A stretch of DNA of 64,000 nt from Acidobacteriota bacterium (GCA_026707325.1 JAPOXA010000066.1:1-64000); one strand, 5' to 3'. Positions 9,082 to 18,036 are shown, counted from the first letter of the stretch. Notes: a model not told the origin generated them from the sequence alone. Numbers and translations are program-made.

Positions 9082-10524
9082 ATGAACCTGCGCGCCGTCT
9101 CCGGTCTGGTCGGGCGGCTCCTCCTGCTGCTGGCCGGGGCGCAGTTGATCCCCTTCCTGTTCGCTATCTGGCACGGCGAAGACCGGCCCGCGGCGGCACT
9201 CGGAGGGTCGCTGATCGTCTCTGCTCTCGCCGGTGCGGCCGCCCACTGGTGGGGCAAGCCGCACGAGAAGATCTACCGGCGCGAAGCGACCCTCGTGGTG
9301 GTCGGCGCCTACATCCTGGCCTCCTTCTTCGGCGCTCTCCCCTACCTGCTGAGCGGCGAGATCGCGGATCCGGCCTCCGCCCTCTTCGAGTCCGCCTCCG
9401 GATTCACGACGACCGGCGCCTCGATCCTGACCGACATCGAGCTGGTGAGTCCCAGCATCCTGCTCTGGCGCGGCCTCACGCAGTGGCTGGGCGGCATGGG
9501 GATCCTGCTCCTGTTCGTCGCCCTGTTCCCCAGCCTGGGGCCGGGCGCCCGCCTGCTCTACCGCCTGGAAGTGCCGGGCCCCACCCAGGACATGTTCCAG
9601 CCCCAGGTGCAGAAGACGGCGACCGTGCTGTGGCGCATCTACGTCGGCCTGACCATCGTCCTCATCCTCCTGTTGCTAGCCGGTGGCGCCACCCAGTACG
9701 AGGCGTTCTGCTACGCCTTCACGACGGTGTCGATCGGCGGCTTCGCCCCCTACAACGCGAGCGTCGCCGCCTTCGACTCCGCGTTCATCGAGTGGACGAT
9801 CATCGTTTTCATGCTGATCGCAGGCATCAACTTCTCCCTGATCTTCGCGGTCCGATCGCGGCCCAGCCAGCTCTACAAGGACGTCGAGTTTCGCGCCTAC
9901 ACCTCGATCGCCGCCGTGCTCGTGGCGCTGGTCACCCTGGACCGTTGGCGCAGCACGGACCTGCCGCTGCTGGAGGCCCTCCGGGAGGCCGCGTTCAACT
10001 CCGTGTCCCTGATGACGACGACCGGCTACACGACCAGGGACTACGACTCCTGGAGCGACACGTCGCGCACCCTGCTGCTGCTCGCCATGTTCGTCGGCGG
10101 CTGCGCCGGTTCGACCGCGGGAGGCATCAAGGTCGGCCGGCTCGTCATGACGCTGAAGATGGCGCTGCGCGAGATCCATCTCATGTTCAACCCACGCCGG
10201 GTTCTGGCGCTCTGGATCGGCAAAAGGACGATCAGCGACCAGGTGGCGCGCAGCCTGGGCGGCTTCATGACCCTCTTCGCCTTCCTGTGGCTGGGAGTCG
10301 CCGCCATCCTCGCCCTCGCGGGCAACGACATGGTGACCTCGCTGTCGTCTTCGCTGGCCTGCCTGTCGAACGTCGGCCCGGCGATGGGAGCCGCCGGTCC
10401 GTCACTCGACTACGCCTTCTTCGCCGGCTGGGAGAAGCTGCTGCTGATCGTCCTGATGTGGCTCGGCCGCCTGGAGATCGTGGCCGTGACCGCGCTTCTC
10501 CTGCCCGCCTTCTGGCGCCGCTGA
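9082..10524 (+). CDS. trkH: TrkH-family potassium uptake protein
   Basis: This 480-residue integral membrane protein is the ion-conducting subunit of a Trk/Ktr-type potassium transporter. The four pore-loop filters are visible: SASGFTTTGAS (about 104-114), TTVSIGGFAP, MTTTGYTTRDY and LSNVGPAMG. The GSTAGGIKVGR segment that forms the intramembrane gate is also present. Hydrophobic segments fill the rest of the chain, and the length is normal for TrkH. The gene follows the PQQ dehydrogenase by 28 bases and may be read with it, although no functional link is obvious. The regulatory TrkA/KtrA partner is not in this window, so it must be encoded elsewhere. The gene is convergent with the RutE-like gene. 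Confidence 0.93.
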   Translation: MNLRAVSGLVGRLLLLLAGAQLIPFLFAIWHGEDRPAAALGGSLIVSALAGAAAHWWGKPHEKIYRREATLVVVGAYILASFFGALPYLLSGEIADPASALFESASGFTTTGASILTDIELVSPSILLWRGLTQWLGGMGILLLFVALFPSLGPGARLLYRLEVPGPTQDMFQPQVQKTATVLWRIYVGLTIVLILLLLAGGATQYEAFCYAFTTVSIGGFAPYNASVAAFDSAFIEWTIIVFMLIAGINFSLIFAVRSRPSQLYKDVEFRAYTSIAAVLVALVTLDRWRSTDLPLLEALREAAFNSVSLMTTTGYTTRDYDSWSDTSRTLLLLAMFVGGCAGSTAGGIKVGRLVMTLKMALREIHLMFNPRRVLALWIGKRTISDQVARSLGGFMTLFAFLWLGVAAILALAGNDMVTSLSSSLACLSNVGPAMGAAGPSLDYAFFAGWEKLLLIVLMWLGRLEIVAVTALLLPAFWRR

Positions 10525-10528
10525 TCAG

Positions 10529-11119
10529 CTACTCCACGCGGCACACGTCCTCGAACTCCGGCCGCGGCAGGCGTCCGAACAGGCCTTCGGGATCGCCGTA
10601 GCCGATCGAGCAGAGGAAGTTCGAGCGCACCGTCGTGCCGGGGAAGAACAGCTCATCGCACTTCGCGTTGTCGAACCCCGACATCGGACCGCAGTCGAGG
10701 CCGAGCGATCGCGCCGCCAGCATGAAGTAGGCCCCCTGCAGGGTGGCGTTGCGAAACGCCGTGACTTCGGAGAGTTCCGCGTCGTTCCGGAACATCTCGG
10801 CCATGCCCGGATTGTGGGCGAAGAGCACGTCCATCTTCTCGAAAAAGGCCAGGTCGTAGCCCAGGATCGCGGTCGCCGGCGCCTGCAGGATCTTGTCCTG
10901 GTTGCCGGGCATGGCGATCGAAGCCAGCCGCTCCTTGGCCTCTTCGGTGACCGTGAAGACGACCCGCTGCGGCCAGCAGTTCGCGCTCGTCGGTCCCCAC
11001 TTCATCAGGTCGTGGAGTTCCTGCAGGGTTTCCCCCGGCACCTCACGCGGCAGCCACCGGTTCTGGCTGCGGGCGTCCCGGAACAGGACGTCCATGGCTT
11101 CCTCTGCAATCCTCGGCAT
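10529..11119 (-). CDS. rutE: Malonic semialdehyde reductase (RutE-like, nitroreductase family)
   Basis: The protein has 196 residues, exactly the size of E. coli RutE. It shares the RutE-specific blocks LMKWGPTSANCWP, LQAPATAI, ETAFRNATLQ-like EVTAFRNATLQGAY, GLDCGPMSGFDNAK and IGYGDPEGLFGRLPRP. Enzymes of this family bind FMN and reduce malonic semialdehyde to 3-hydroxypropionate in pyrimidine breakdown, or reduce other aldehydes or nitro groups. No other rut gene is nearby, so a part in uracil degradation is not supported. A link to malonate or beta-alanine metabolism is only suggested by the MatB-like ligase 6 kb away. A GGAGGAA ribosome site precedes the ATG, and a TAGTAT box lies about 24 bases upstream. 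Confidence 0.85.
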   Translation of the reverse strand: MPRIAEEAMDVLFRDARSQNRWLPREVPGETLQELHDLMKWGPTSANCWPQRVVFTVTEEAKERLASIAMPGNQDKILQAPATAILGYDLAFFEKMDVLFAHNPGMAEMFRNDAELSEVTAFRNATLQGAYFMLAARSLGLDCGPMSGFDNAKCDELFFPGTTVRSNFLCSIGYGDPEGLFGRLPRPEFEDVCRVE

Positions 11120-11227
11120 GGCGTTCCTCCGGCGGCGAATACTACCGACCCGAAACCCCTCGCGGCCTCGGTGTTTCGGCCCATCCCGTCCTCGCCCAAG
11201 GGCCTGCGGCGCAGGCTCCTGGGCCGC

Positions 11228-12799
11228 TCAATCGGTCGCCGGCACGCGCCGGAACAGCGACCCCACGTGGGCCTCGGGCAGCGGCTTCGTCGCCAGCGAC
11301 ACGGCCGCGGTGCAACCCATCGCGAACAGTCCGGCGAGCGCCGCGCAGGAGGTCGGGTTCGGCGCCTCGCCGTGCAGCCAGGAGAACACCGGGTGCAGGA
11401 AGCTGCCCTCGAACCAGGCCGGATCGATGACGCCGGTGTGGAGGATCAGGAAGGAACTGAGGCCCACGATCAACCCCGTGTACGCGCCGGTTCGCGTCAC
11501 GCCGCTCCAGAGCGCGCCGAGCACGAGCGGACCCGCGAAGGCAGCCATCATGCCGCCGTTCCCGGTCCAGACCAGGATGGCGATGTTCATGTCCATCAGC
11601 ATCCAGGCCATCGTCACGCAGACGACCATCACCCCCACGGTCGCCCAGCGGCTGATGACCAGCACCCGCCGGTCGAGCTGCTCGTCACTGAGGTGCGAGT
11701 GGAAGCGCGGCGCGATCGTCCGCCGGTAGAGGTCGTTCGCCACGATTTGCGACGAGGACACGACCAGCCCGTCCGCCGTCGACATGACGGCCGACAGGAT
11801 GCCGACGCCGATGAGCGCGGCCAGCCAGGCCGGGAAGAGCTCGATGAACAGCGCCGGCAGCGCCTCGTTCGGGGTCGAGCCCTCTTCATACAGGCGGCCG
11901 CCGAGCACCGCCCGGGCCAGGGCGCCGCCGAGGCCGAGCATGCCCAGTGTGACGCCGAAGACGGAAGCGAAGCGCAGGAAGGTGAAACGCGACTTGCCGG
12001 TCTTGAGCGCCCAGATCTTGTTGCCGATGTGCGGCAGCAGCCCGAGCGGAATGTGGGCCAGCAGCACCGCCAACTGCGACCACCAGGAGTGGTAGAGCGG
12101 CGTCGAGCGGTTGATCCAGCCGACCTGGTTCGGGTCCTGTCCGCGAATGTTCGAGATGACCGTGCCGACTCCGCCGTCCAAGCCGGCGCCGAAGAGGAAC
12201 AGGAGGATCACCAGCACGCCGATCAGCAGCATCAGGAAGCCCTGCACGCCGTCGGTGAGGATGTCCGCGTGGGCGCCGCCCAGGGACACGTAGACCATGA
12301 GCACGACCGCCGTGATCCCCAGCGCCCAGGCCGGCGACAGGCCGAGCATCGTCTCGAACATGACCAGTCCCGAAAGGAGCTGGCCCGCCAGGTAGAAGAA
12401 GAGGAGCAGGGACGCCACGGTGACGATCACGCGGATGCCGTCCGACTGGTAGCGGTCGCCCAGGAACTCCGGGATCGAACGCGAACCGAACCGCTCGCCC
12501 ACGTTCGCCACCAACCGCATGCAGATCAGCACGCCCAGGTACACGCCCGCCGGGTAGAGGACCGCCGACAGCAGCGCCGCCGTGCCGTGCTCGTAGGCGA
12601 GGCCCGGGAAGCCGAGGAACGTCGCACCGCTCGCGGTCGTTGCCGCGAATGCGAGGGCGAGGAAGAAGGGGCCGTAGGCGGCCCGAGCCGTGGCGAAGTC
12701 GTCCGCCCCCTGGACCCGGTTCCGGCCGATCACGCCGAAGGCCAGCATGCCGCCCAGATAGACGACGAGGAACAGCCAGGACCAGACGATCAAGCTCAT
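11228..12799 (-). CDS. Sodium:solute symporter family protein
   Basis: The 523-residue polytopic protein has about 13 hydrophobic segments and the hallmarks of the SSS (LeuT-fold) family, including the ASGATFLGFPGLAYEHG region in TM3 and the LSAVMSTADGLVVSSSQIVANDL signature region around residue 320 (ADG..V..SQI). It would import a solute driven by sodium. The substrate could be proline, pantothenate, a monocarboxylate or a sugar and cannot be settled here. The frame is open upstream, but the ATG at MSLIVWSWLF places the first transmembrane helix at the N-terminus as the family requires. The gene stands alone, divergent from the secreted protein gene at 12954. Confidence 0.88.
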   Translation of the reverse strand: MSLIVWSWLFLVVYLGGMLAFGVIGRNRVQGADDFATARAAYGPFFLALAFAATTASGATFLGFPGLAYEHGTAALLSAVLYPAGVYLGVLICMRLVANVGERFGSRSIPEFLGDRYQSDGIRVIVTVASLLLFFYLAGQLLSGLVMFETMLGLSPAWALGITAVVLMVYVSLGGAHADILTDGVQGFLMLLIGVLVILLFLFGAGLDGGVGTVISNIRGQDPNQVGWINRSTPLYHSWWSQLAVLLAHIPLGLLPHIGNKIWALKTGKSRFTFLRFASVFGVTLGMLGLGGALARAVLGGRLYEEGSTPNEALPALFIELFPAWLAALIGVGILSAVMSTADGLVVSSSQIVANDLYRRTIAPRFHSHLSDEQLDRRVLVISRWATVGVMVVCVTMAWMLMDMNIAILVWTGNGGMMAAFAGPLVLGALWSGVTRTGAYTGLIVGLSSFLILHTGVIDPAWFEGSFLHPVFSWLHGEAPNPTSCAALAGLFAMGCTAAVSLATKPLPEAHVGSLFRRVPATD

Positions 12800-12953
12800 G
12801 CGCGAAGCGGTCACCGTATCGCAGGAGCGGACCGGGGCCAAGCCGACACGCGGTCTCGGAATCGATCCGGGTTCGACGGTGAGTGCTGAAACCACAGGCC
12901 GTCCGGCGGCGTAGATCCCACTGCCGACGCTCACGACCCGGGAGGTCTCATCC

Positions 12954-13787
12954 GTGCGTCAAACCCGTCTCTTCCGGGCGGCGATCACCGCCGTCCTGCT
13001 CACCGCGCTGCCAACCGCCGGAATCGCCGAAAGGGTGCGGATTCCAGCCGGAACGACGGTCTACTGCGTCCTCGACGAGAGCCTCTCGACGAAGAAGAAA
13101 TCAAGCAACTTCGTCCGGCTGGGAGACCGCGTCCGCGCCAAGGTCGCCGAGGATGTCGTGATCGACGGCCGCGTCGTCATCGAAGCGGGCACCGTGGTCT
13201 GGTCCGAGGTCAGCAAGGCCCGGCGGGCCAAGGTCGCCGGCATCCGGGGTCGACTCGAGGTCGAAGCCAACACCGTCGCCGCGGTGGACGACACGTCGAT
13301 CCGCCTCGCAGGCGGCTACGACCGCTCCGGCAGGGGCCGCTTTGTGACCGCCGCCGTCCTGGCCAAGGTCATCGCCTGGCCGTTCATCCTGATCAAGGGC
13401 AAGCAGGCGCACTTGAGCCGCGGCGTCATCTTCGACGCGCAGACCGCGGCTCCGGCCGAAGTGGACGTCGTGGCGGCGCGGGATCTCCCGGTTCTCCGCG
13501 CCGACATCCCCGGATTCGAAGTCAGGATCCCGTACGACAGCATCGACCCAGAAGTCCGCCTCGCCAGCCTGCCGCTCCAGTTCACGGGCTTGGCCGCGGA
13601 TCCCGGCGAGGCCCACGTCACCGCGGTCAACGGCCAGAAGATCCGACGGATCGAGATCCACGTCGTCGACGGAATGGGCGAGGTCGACTTCCAGGAACTG
13701 GCCGAGCACTTCCGCCTCGGCATGAACCGGTTCACCGTCACGGTGGAAGGCCAGAGCGTGGACGTGCTGCTGGAGTTCGAGTTCTAG
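12954..13787 (+). CDS. Secreted protein of unknown function
   Basis: The protein has 277 residues with a signal peptide (RQTRLFRAAITAVLLTAL, cut near IAE). The mature part starts VRIPAGTTVYCVLDESLSTKKK and contains SNFVRLGDRVRAKVAEDVVIDG followed by an alternating valine-rich segment. This resembles surface-exposed beta-sandwich domains that hold a 'conjugal transfer/TrbI-like' or SH3-like fold, but no family can be named. A single hydrophobic segment (AVLAKVIAWPFILI) near residue 140 may be a membrane or lipid contact. The start is GTG, chosen because GGAGGT lies 7 bases upstream and the signal peptide begins there. It is divergent from the symporter gene and has no partner. Confidence 0.72.
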   Translation: MRQTRLFRAAITAVLLTALPTAGIAERVRIPAGTTVYCVLDESLSTKKKSSNFVRLGDRVRAKVAEDVVIDGRVVIEAGTVVWSEVSKARRAKVAGIRGRLEVEANTVAAVDDTSIRLAGGYDRSGRGRFVTAAVLAKVIAWPFILIKGKQAHLSRGVIFDAQTAAPAEVDVVAARDLPVLRADIPGFEVRIPYDSIDPEVRLASLPLQFTGLAADPGEAHVTAVNGQKIRRIEIHVVDGMGEVDFQELAEHFRLGMNRFTVTVEGQSVDVLLEFEF

Positions 13788-13848
13788 GAGCCGCCGTCAG
13801 CGAACACACCGGCCGGGGAGCAAGGACCGGCTCCGCTACTGTTTGGCC

Positions 13849-16071
13849 ATGCTCAAGATCCTTCGGCCTTGGCGCCTCGGTCCGTTCGTTCTCCTCGTCC
13901 TTCTCGCGCTCCAGCCGGCAACGGCGCAGCAGGAGCCCCTGGAGCTTCAGCACATCTACGGGCCAGACGCACTCGACTTCTCGCCCGACCTGCCGCGGAT
14001 CCGCTGGTTGCCCGGCGGCCTGGACTATCTGCATCCCGAGGACAACGAGGACGGCGCCGGCACGAGCTGGATGTTCGTCGACGCGGCGACCGGAGACGCG
14101 GAGCCGTTCTACGATCCGCGGCCTTTGGCTGAGGCCCTGGAGGGGCAGCTTCGGCTGGACGCTGAGGACGCCGCCGCCAGGGCGCGGCCCGGTTCCCTGC
14201 GCCTCGCGCCGGACACCGACCGGCTCCTGCTTCGACTTGCCTCCGACCTGTTCGTCTGGGATTTCTCCGCCGAGACGCTGACACGCCTCACCCACGGCCC
14301 CGAGGACGAGGAACTCGCCCGCTTCTCGCCCGACAGCCGCAGCGTCGCCTTCGTGCGCGACGCGGACCTGTACGTTGTCGACCTCGCGGGCGACGAAGTG
14401 CGGTTGACCACGAACGGCGGCGAGAACACCCTGAACGGCAAGCTCGACTGGGTCTATCAGGAGGAGATCTACGGCCGCGGCAACTACCATGCCCACTGGT
14501 GGAGCCCCGATAGCCGCCGCATCGCCTTCCTGCAGAGCGACGAGCGCGACGTGCCCCGCTTCACAGTGGTCGATCACGTCCCGTTCCGGCCGCCGCTCGA
14601 GGTCTACCCCTACCCCAAGGCCGGCGATCCGAACCCTCGCGTCCGGCTGGGCGTCGCCAGGGCCAGTGGCGGGGGCGTCACCTGGATCGATCCGGGCCTC
14701 TACGGACACGCCGAGATCCTGATCGTAAACGTCACGTTCTCGCCCGACGGCGACGTCTGGTACCAGGTCCAGGACCGCCGGCAGACCTTCCTCGATCTGC
14801 ACCGGGCCGACCCCGACATCGGCAAGTCGGAACGGGTGCTGCGGGAGGAGTCCCACGCTTGGGTCAACGTGCTCGGTCCGCCGCGTTTCCTCGAGGACGG
14901 CGGCTTTCTCTGGCTCAGTGAACGCACCGGCTTCCAGCACGTCTACCGCTACGACAACGACGGAGAGCTGGTCAATCCGCTCACCGAAGGACGCTGGGAA
15001 GTGCGCTCCCTGAACGCGGTCGACGAAGCGGCTGAATCCGCCTACGTCTCGGGTACCTACCGCTCGGCAATCGGTGCCGACGTCCTGCGTGTCGCTCTCG
15101 ACGGCGCGGGCCCTACCCTGCTCACCGAAGAACCCGGCAGCCACCGCGCAAGCTTCCCGGAGGATGGGCCGATCGAGCACTGGATCGCCACTTCGAGCGA
15201 CCTTCACACACCGACGACGATGACCCTGAGGCGCGCCGACGATGGCGAGACGGTCCGCGAGCTCGGCGGCGGCGAGGTGCCGGACATCGAGCGGTTCGAA
15301 GTCTCACCGCCGGAACTCCTGACCATCGAGACCAGCGACGGCGTCGACCTGGCGGCAATGCTGATCCGGCCCCACGGCTTCGATCCAGCCCGCGTCTATC
15401 CCGCCTGGGTCCACGTCTACGGCGGTCCCCACGCTCAGCAGGTGCGCGACGGCTGGCAGGGCTCACGCGGCATGTGGTTCCAGTATCTCGCGCAGCAGGG
15501 GATCGCCGTCCTCGTCGTCGACAACCGGATCGCATCGGGCAGGGGAGTCGAATCGACCTGGCCGGTGTACAGGAACTTCGGCGAGCAGGAGCTGATCGAC
15601 CTGGTCGAAGCCGTCGACTGGCTCGGCACGAAGCCGTGGGTCGACGCGGAGCGGATCGGCCTCGACGGCTGGAGCTTCGGCGGCTACATGACGCTCTTCG
15701 CGCTCACCCGCTCCGACCGGTTCCGCGCCGGCATCGCGGGCGGCAGCGTCGTCGACTGGCGCGCCTACGACTCGATCTACACCGAGCGCTACATGTCGAC
15801 TCCGGACGACAATCCTGACGGCTACGACCGCACCTCGGTGCTCGAGACGGCCGGGGACCTCCACGGCGACCTGCTGATCATCCACGGCACGATGGACGAC
15901 AACGTCCACATGCAGAACACCCTGCAAATGGCCTGGAAGCTCCAGAAGGCCGGCAAGCCCTTCGAGATGATGCTCTACCCGAAGTCACGCCACGGTGTGA
16001 CCGACCCGGACCTCTCGCTGCACCTCCGCGAGACGATGGCTCGCTTCATCCTGAAGACGATCGAGCCCTAG
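13849..16071 (+). CDS. Dipeptidyl-peptidase IV-like serine peptidase (family S9B)
   Basis: The 740-residue exopeptidase carries a signal peptide (cut near ATAQ), an N-terminal eight-bladed propeller with the DPP IV signature LDWVYQEEIYGRGNY, and a C-terminal alpha/beta-hydrolase domain. The nucleophile is Ser609 in DGWSFGGYMT, the Asp lies in HGTMDDNVHMQ and the His in SRHGVTDP. Glu residues of the DWVYQEE motif bind the substrate N-terminus. It should remove X-Pro or X-Ala dipeptides from peptides in the periplasm. An in-frame TTG lies 6 bases upstream, but the ATG starts the signal peptide directly. A TACTGT box ends 6 bases before this ATG, consistent with a leaderless message. Confidence 0.92.
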   Translation: MLKILRPWRLGPFVLLVLLALQPATAQQEPLELQHIYGPDALDFSPDLPRIRWLPGGLDYLHPEDNEDGAGTSWMFVDAATGDAEPFYDPRPLAEALEGQLRLDAEDAAARARPGSLRLAPDTDRLLLRLASDLFVWDFSAETLTRLTHGPEDEELARFSPDSRSVAFVRDADLYVVDLAGDEVRLTTNGGENTLNGKLDWVYQEEIYGRGNYHAHWWSPDSRRIAFLQSDERDVPRFTVVDHVPFRPPLEVYPYPKAGDPNPRVRLGVARASGGGVTWIDPGLYGHAEILIVNVTFSPDGDVWYQVQDRRQTFLDLHRADPDIGKSERVLREESHAWVNVLGPPRFLEDGGFLWLSERTGFQHVYRYDNDGELVNPLTEGRWEVRSLNAVDEAAESAYVSGTYRSAIGADVLRVALDGAGPTLLTEEPGSHRASFPEDGPIEHWIATSSDLHTPTTMTLRRADDGETVRELGGGEVPDIERFEVSPPELLTIETSDGVDLAAMLIRPHGFDPARVYPAWVHVYGGPHAQQVRDGWQGSRGMWFQYLAQQGIAVLVVDNRIASGRGVESTWPVYRNFGEQELIDLVEAVDWLGTKPWVDAERIGLDGWSFGGYMTLFALTRSDRFRAGIAGGSVVDWRAYDSIYTERYMSTPDDNPDGYDRTSVLETAGDLHGDLLIIHGTMDDNVHMQNTLQMAWKLQKAGKPFEMMLYPKSRHGVTDPDLSLHLRETMARFILKTIEP

Positions 16072-16076
16072 CTCCG

Positions 16077-16676
16077 CTAGCGCGGCAGGGACTGGGTGCG
16101 CCGGCGTCCCCGCCGGCATCCGGCGCGAAGCGCCGGCTTTCTGGACCTTCTGCCGCGCTGGCTGCGCCAGGCGCGCACGGTCAGCGCCAGCGTCGCGATC
16201 GTGCCCCAGGACAGCCCCACGACGACACCCGCGTCCAGGATGCCCCGCCACGGCTGATCCAGGCGGTGAACCAGCACGATCAGCACCAGGATGCCGACGG
16301 TTCCGAACCAGACGCCGAGACGCTCGCGTCGCGTTCCTTCGAAGTAGCCGGCGGCGTAGAGGGGCGCGAGCACCACGCGCAACAGCGTCGGTTGGCTGCG
16401 AACCGCCATCGCCCGCTCCGCCACGCGCGGCGAGAACCGCAACTGAAAGCCGCGCAGCCCTTCCGACCAGGCCATGAAGGGGATGATCGCGAGCAGCGAA
16501 GCCCAGTGATACCAGGCGAACGGATGATCGAACGCGGCCATCGAGATCCGGGCCAGCCGGTACACAGCCCACACGAGCAGGCCGACGATCCCGCCGACTG
16601 CCCAGAGCGCGCCGGCCGTCGCCACCGCGCGGCCGATGCCGGGCGACTCGTACTCGGCCGTTCCTGCTTCACTCAT
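16077..16676 (-). CDS. Small integral membrane protein, function unknown
   Basis: The 199-residue protein has about four hydrophobic segments: VATAGALWAVGGIVGLLVWA, YHWASLLAIIPFMAW, VWFGTVGILVLIVLVH and AGVVVGLSWGTIATLALTV. No family is recognised. The final ~25 residues are very arginine rich and are encoded by the palindromic element at 16080-16158, so the ancestral protein probably ended earlier. The start overlaps the stop of the upstream metallo-beta-lactamase gene by 8 bases (ATGAGTGA), which makes translational coupling very likely. A link to that enzyme is therefore plausible, but nothing else indicates a role. Confidence 0.75.
   Translation of the reverse strand: MSEAGTAEYESPGIGRAVATAGALWAVGGIVGLLVWAVYRLARISMAAFDHPFAWYHWASLLAIIPFMAWSEGLRGFQLRFSPRVAERAMAVRSQPTLLRVVLAPLYAAGYFEGTRRERLGVWFGTVGILVLIVLVHRLDQPWRGILDAGVVVGLSWGTIATLALTVRAWRSQRGRRSRKPALRAGCRRGRRRTQSLPR
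16080..16158 (-). repeat. REP-like three-way-junction palindrome overlapping a gene 3' end
   Basis: A 9-bp outer stem (GCGCGGCAG at 16080-16088 with CTGCCGCGC at 16150-16158) encloses two perfect hairpins. The first is GCCGGCG/CGCCGGC with loop TCCC (16100-16117). The second is CCGGCGC/GCGCCGG with loop GAA (16120-16136). Together they can fold as a three-way junction. The element begins next to the stop codon of the minus-strand gene and supplies its last ~25 codons. I infer a repetitive extragenic palindrome that has moved into, or grown over, the end of the gene. No second copy was found in this window. Confidence 0.6.
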
Positions 16677-17970
16677 CCGAGGCGAGATCGCGCCGGCCCT
16701 GGTCGCTGGCCAACGCCGCGTGGTTCAGGATGTTGCGCGCCATGGACGAGACTTGTGTCTCGGCATTCGCCCGGTAGATCGCGGCCCGCGCGCTATCCAC
16801 GTCCGCGCTCTCCGGCGCTGCGTGCCGGGCCGCCTCGATCAGGTGGCACGCGACCGCGTGGCGCCCGGCCGCGGACTCGGACCGCGCCGCCTCGATCACT
16901 CTCTCCACGCCGCCCGCCAGTTCGACCCAGGCTTCGGCCTGCTCCCTCTTCGTCGCCGGCACGACGTTGTCGAACTCGCCGTCCCACCAGCCGCCGTAGC
17001 GCCGCCAGACCATCCGCACCAGGAAGCTCGGATCGTCGTAGACCGGCTGAAGATAGGGCTCGTCCGCGAGGTCGGTCGGCGGAGTGACCGCCTGGAGCAC
17101 CTGGTCGAGACTCAGCCCCCTGTTCATCGCCGCCACGCTCTGTTCTTCGATCGACCGCAGATAGCGGGCCGTTCCGCCCAGTGCCCGGCGCACCCGGTCC
17201 GCGCCCAGGATCGGCAGGCCATGCCCCGGGAGGAGGAGCTCGGCGCCGAGCGGCACCATCCGCTCCAGGCTGTCCGCCCAGTCGCCGACGTAGCGCTGCA
17301 CCTTCTGCGGGTTGCCCGCGTTCGGCACCGCCCAGATGAACAGGTCGCCGGTGTGGAGAATGCGGCGCTCCGGAATCCAGGTCCAGGTGATGTCGTCCGT
17401 CTCGCCGCGGCCGTGGGTCAGTTCGAAGGTCAGTTCGCCGCGCCGGAAGGTCAGGCTGCTGCCGTACAGGACGTCCGGGTACCGGTAGCTGTCCGGCCAG
17501 CGGTAGTGCGGCGCGTCGATCGCGAACTGGCGGCGGTTGATCGCCGTGTTCCAGCCCAGGGTCGCCCGGTAGCGGTCGAAGTGGCCCGGCACCCGCTCGT
17601 GGGCGTACACGGTGGGTCGCGGCCAGCCCCGCTCGTCCGCCTCGGCGTCGAACGCGGTGACCGAGAACACGTGATCCACATGGTGGTGCGAGTAGATCGC
17701 GGCGACGACCGGCGTCTCCGGCCATTCCCTCCTCGTCTCCTCGAAGCAGCGCTTCACGTCGAGCAGGTGGCCGGCGTCGAGCATCACCAGCCCGTCGCCG
17801 CTGTCGACGACGTAGAAGCCGGCGATGCCCTTGAAGCCGAGCACACCGTCCATGAGCCGGCAGGAGCCCGGGTAGTAGCGATGCACCGGGTGGTGCTCGA
17901 ACTGAAGGTCGAGTTCTCCGCGCCAGGCCCGCTCGGCCAGTTCCAGGAGGTCCAGGTATTCGTCAGGCAT
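16669..17970 (-). CDS. MBL-fold hydrolase related to alkyl sulfatases
   Basis: The 433-residue enzyme has a metallo-beta-lactamase fold with the zinc motif SHHHVDHVFS (HxHxDH), a later metal ligand in LHTGDLFIW and another in LLLPGHGLPI. The region after it (YLQPVYDDPSFLVRMVWRRYGGWWDGEFDNVVPA) resembles the dimerisation domain of SdsA1-type alkyl sulfatases, with a helical C-terminus. There is no signal peptide. It probably hydrolyses an ester, sulfate ester or related bond. The exact reaction is unknown. There is no Shine-Dalgarno site. A minus-strand TAACGT box ends 8 bases before the ATG, consistent with a leaderless transcript. It is divergent from the DUF5916 pair and is coupled to the membrane protein downstream. 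Confidence 0.83.
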   Translation of the reverse strand: MPDEYLDLLELAERAWRGELDLQFEHHPVHRYYPGSCRLMDGVLGFKGIAGFYVVDSGDGLVMLDAGHLLDVKRCFEETRREWPETPVVAAIYSHHHVDHVFSVTAFDAEADERGWPRPTVYAHERVPGHFDRYRATLGWNTAINRRQFAIDAPHYRWPDSYRYPDVLYGSSLTFRRGELTFELTHGRGETDDITWTWIPERRILHTGDLFIWAVPNAGNPQKVQRYVGDWADSLERMVPLGAELLLPGHGLPILGADRVRRALGGTARYLRSIEEQSVAAMNRGLSLDQVLQAVTPPTDLADEPYLQPVYDDPSFLVRMVWRRYGGWWDGEFDNVVPATKREQAEAWVELAGGVERVIEAARSESAAGRHAVACHLIEAARHAAPESADVDSARAAIYRANAETQVSSMARNILNHAALASDQGRRDLASDE

Positions 17971-17978
17971 GGGGGCGG

Positions 17979-18029
17979 ACGTTACCGCAGCGCGGGCGGC
18001 GGCTGGACGAAGAACGCTGCTGTTAGCCT
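17979..18029. promoter_or_regulatory. Divergent promoter region, probably leaderless on both sides
   Basis: Only 66 bases separate the two divergent starts. On the minus strand TAACGT (17979-17984) ends 8 bases before the MBL-gene ATG. On the plus strand TAGCCT (18024-18029) ends 7 bases before the GTG of the DUF5916 gene. Neither start has a Shine-Dalgarno sequence. The -10-like boxes at this spacing are inferred, and no convincing -35 box was seen. Confidence 0.4.
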
Positions 18030-18036
18030 GCGTCCC

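Noticed and set aside
10529-11119. Part of a pyrimidine (Rut) degradation operon
   Set aside because: No rutA-D, F or G gene is nearby. Only the enzyme family is supported.
10814-12889. A 691-codon open frame on the plus strand
   Set aside because: It runs antisense to the RutE-like and symporter genes, is made of His/Arg/Asp-rich low-complexity sequence, and follows from high GC at third positions of the true genes.
16636-18036. In-frame extension upstream of the first DUF5916 gene
   Set aside because: It is antisense to the MBL-fold gene and lacks domain signals. The signal peptide begins at the GTG at 18037.
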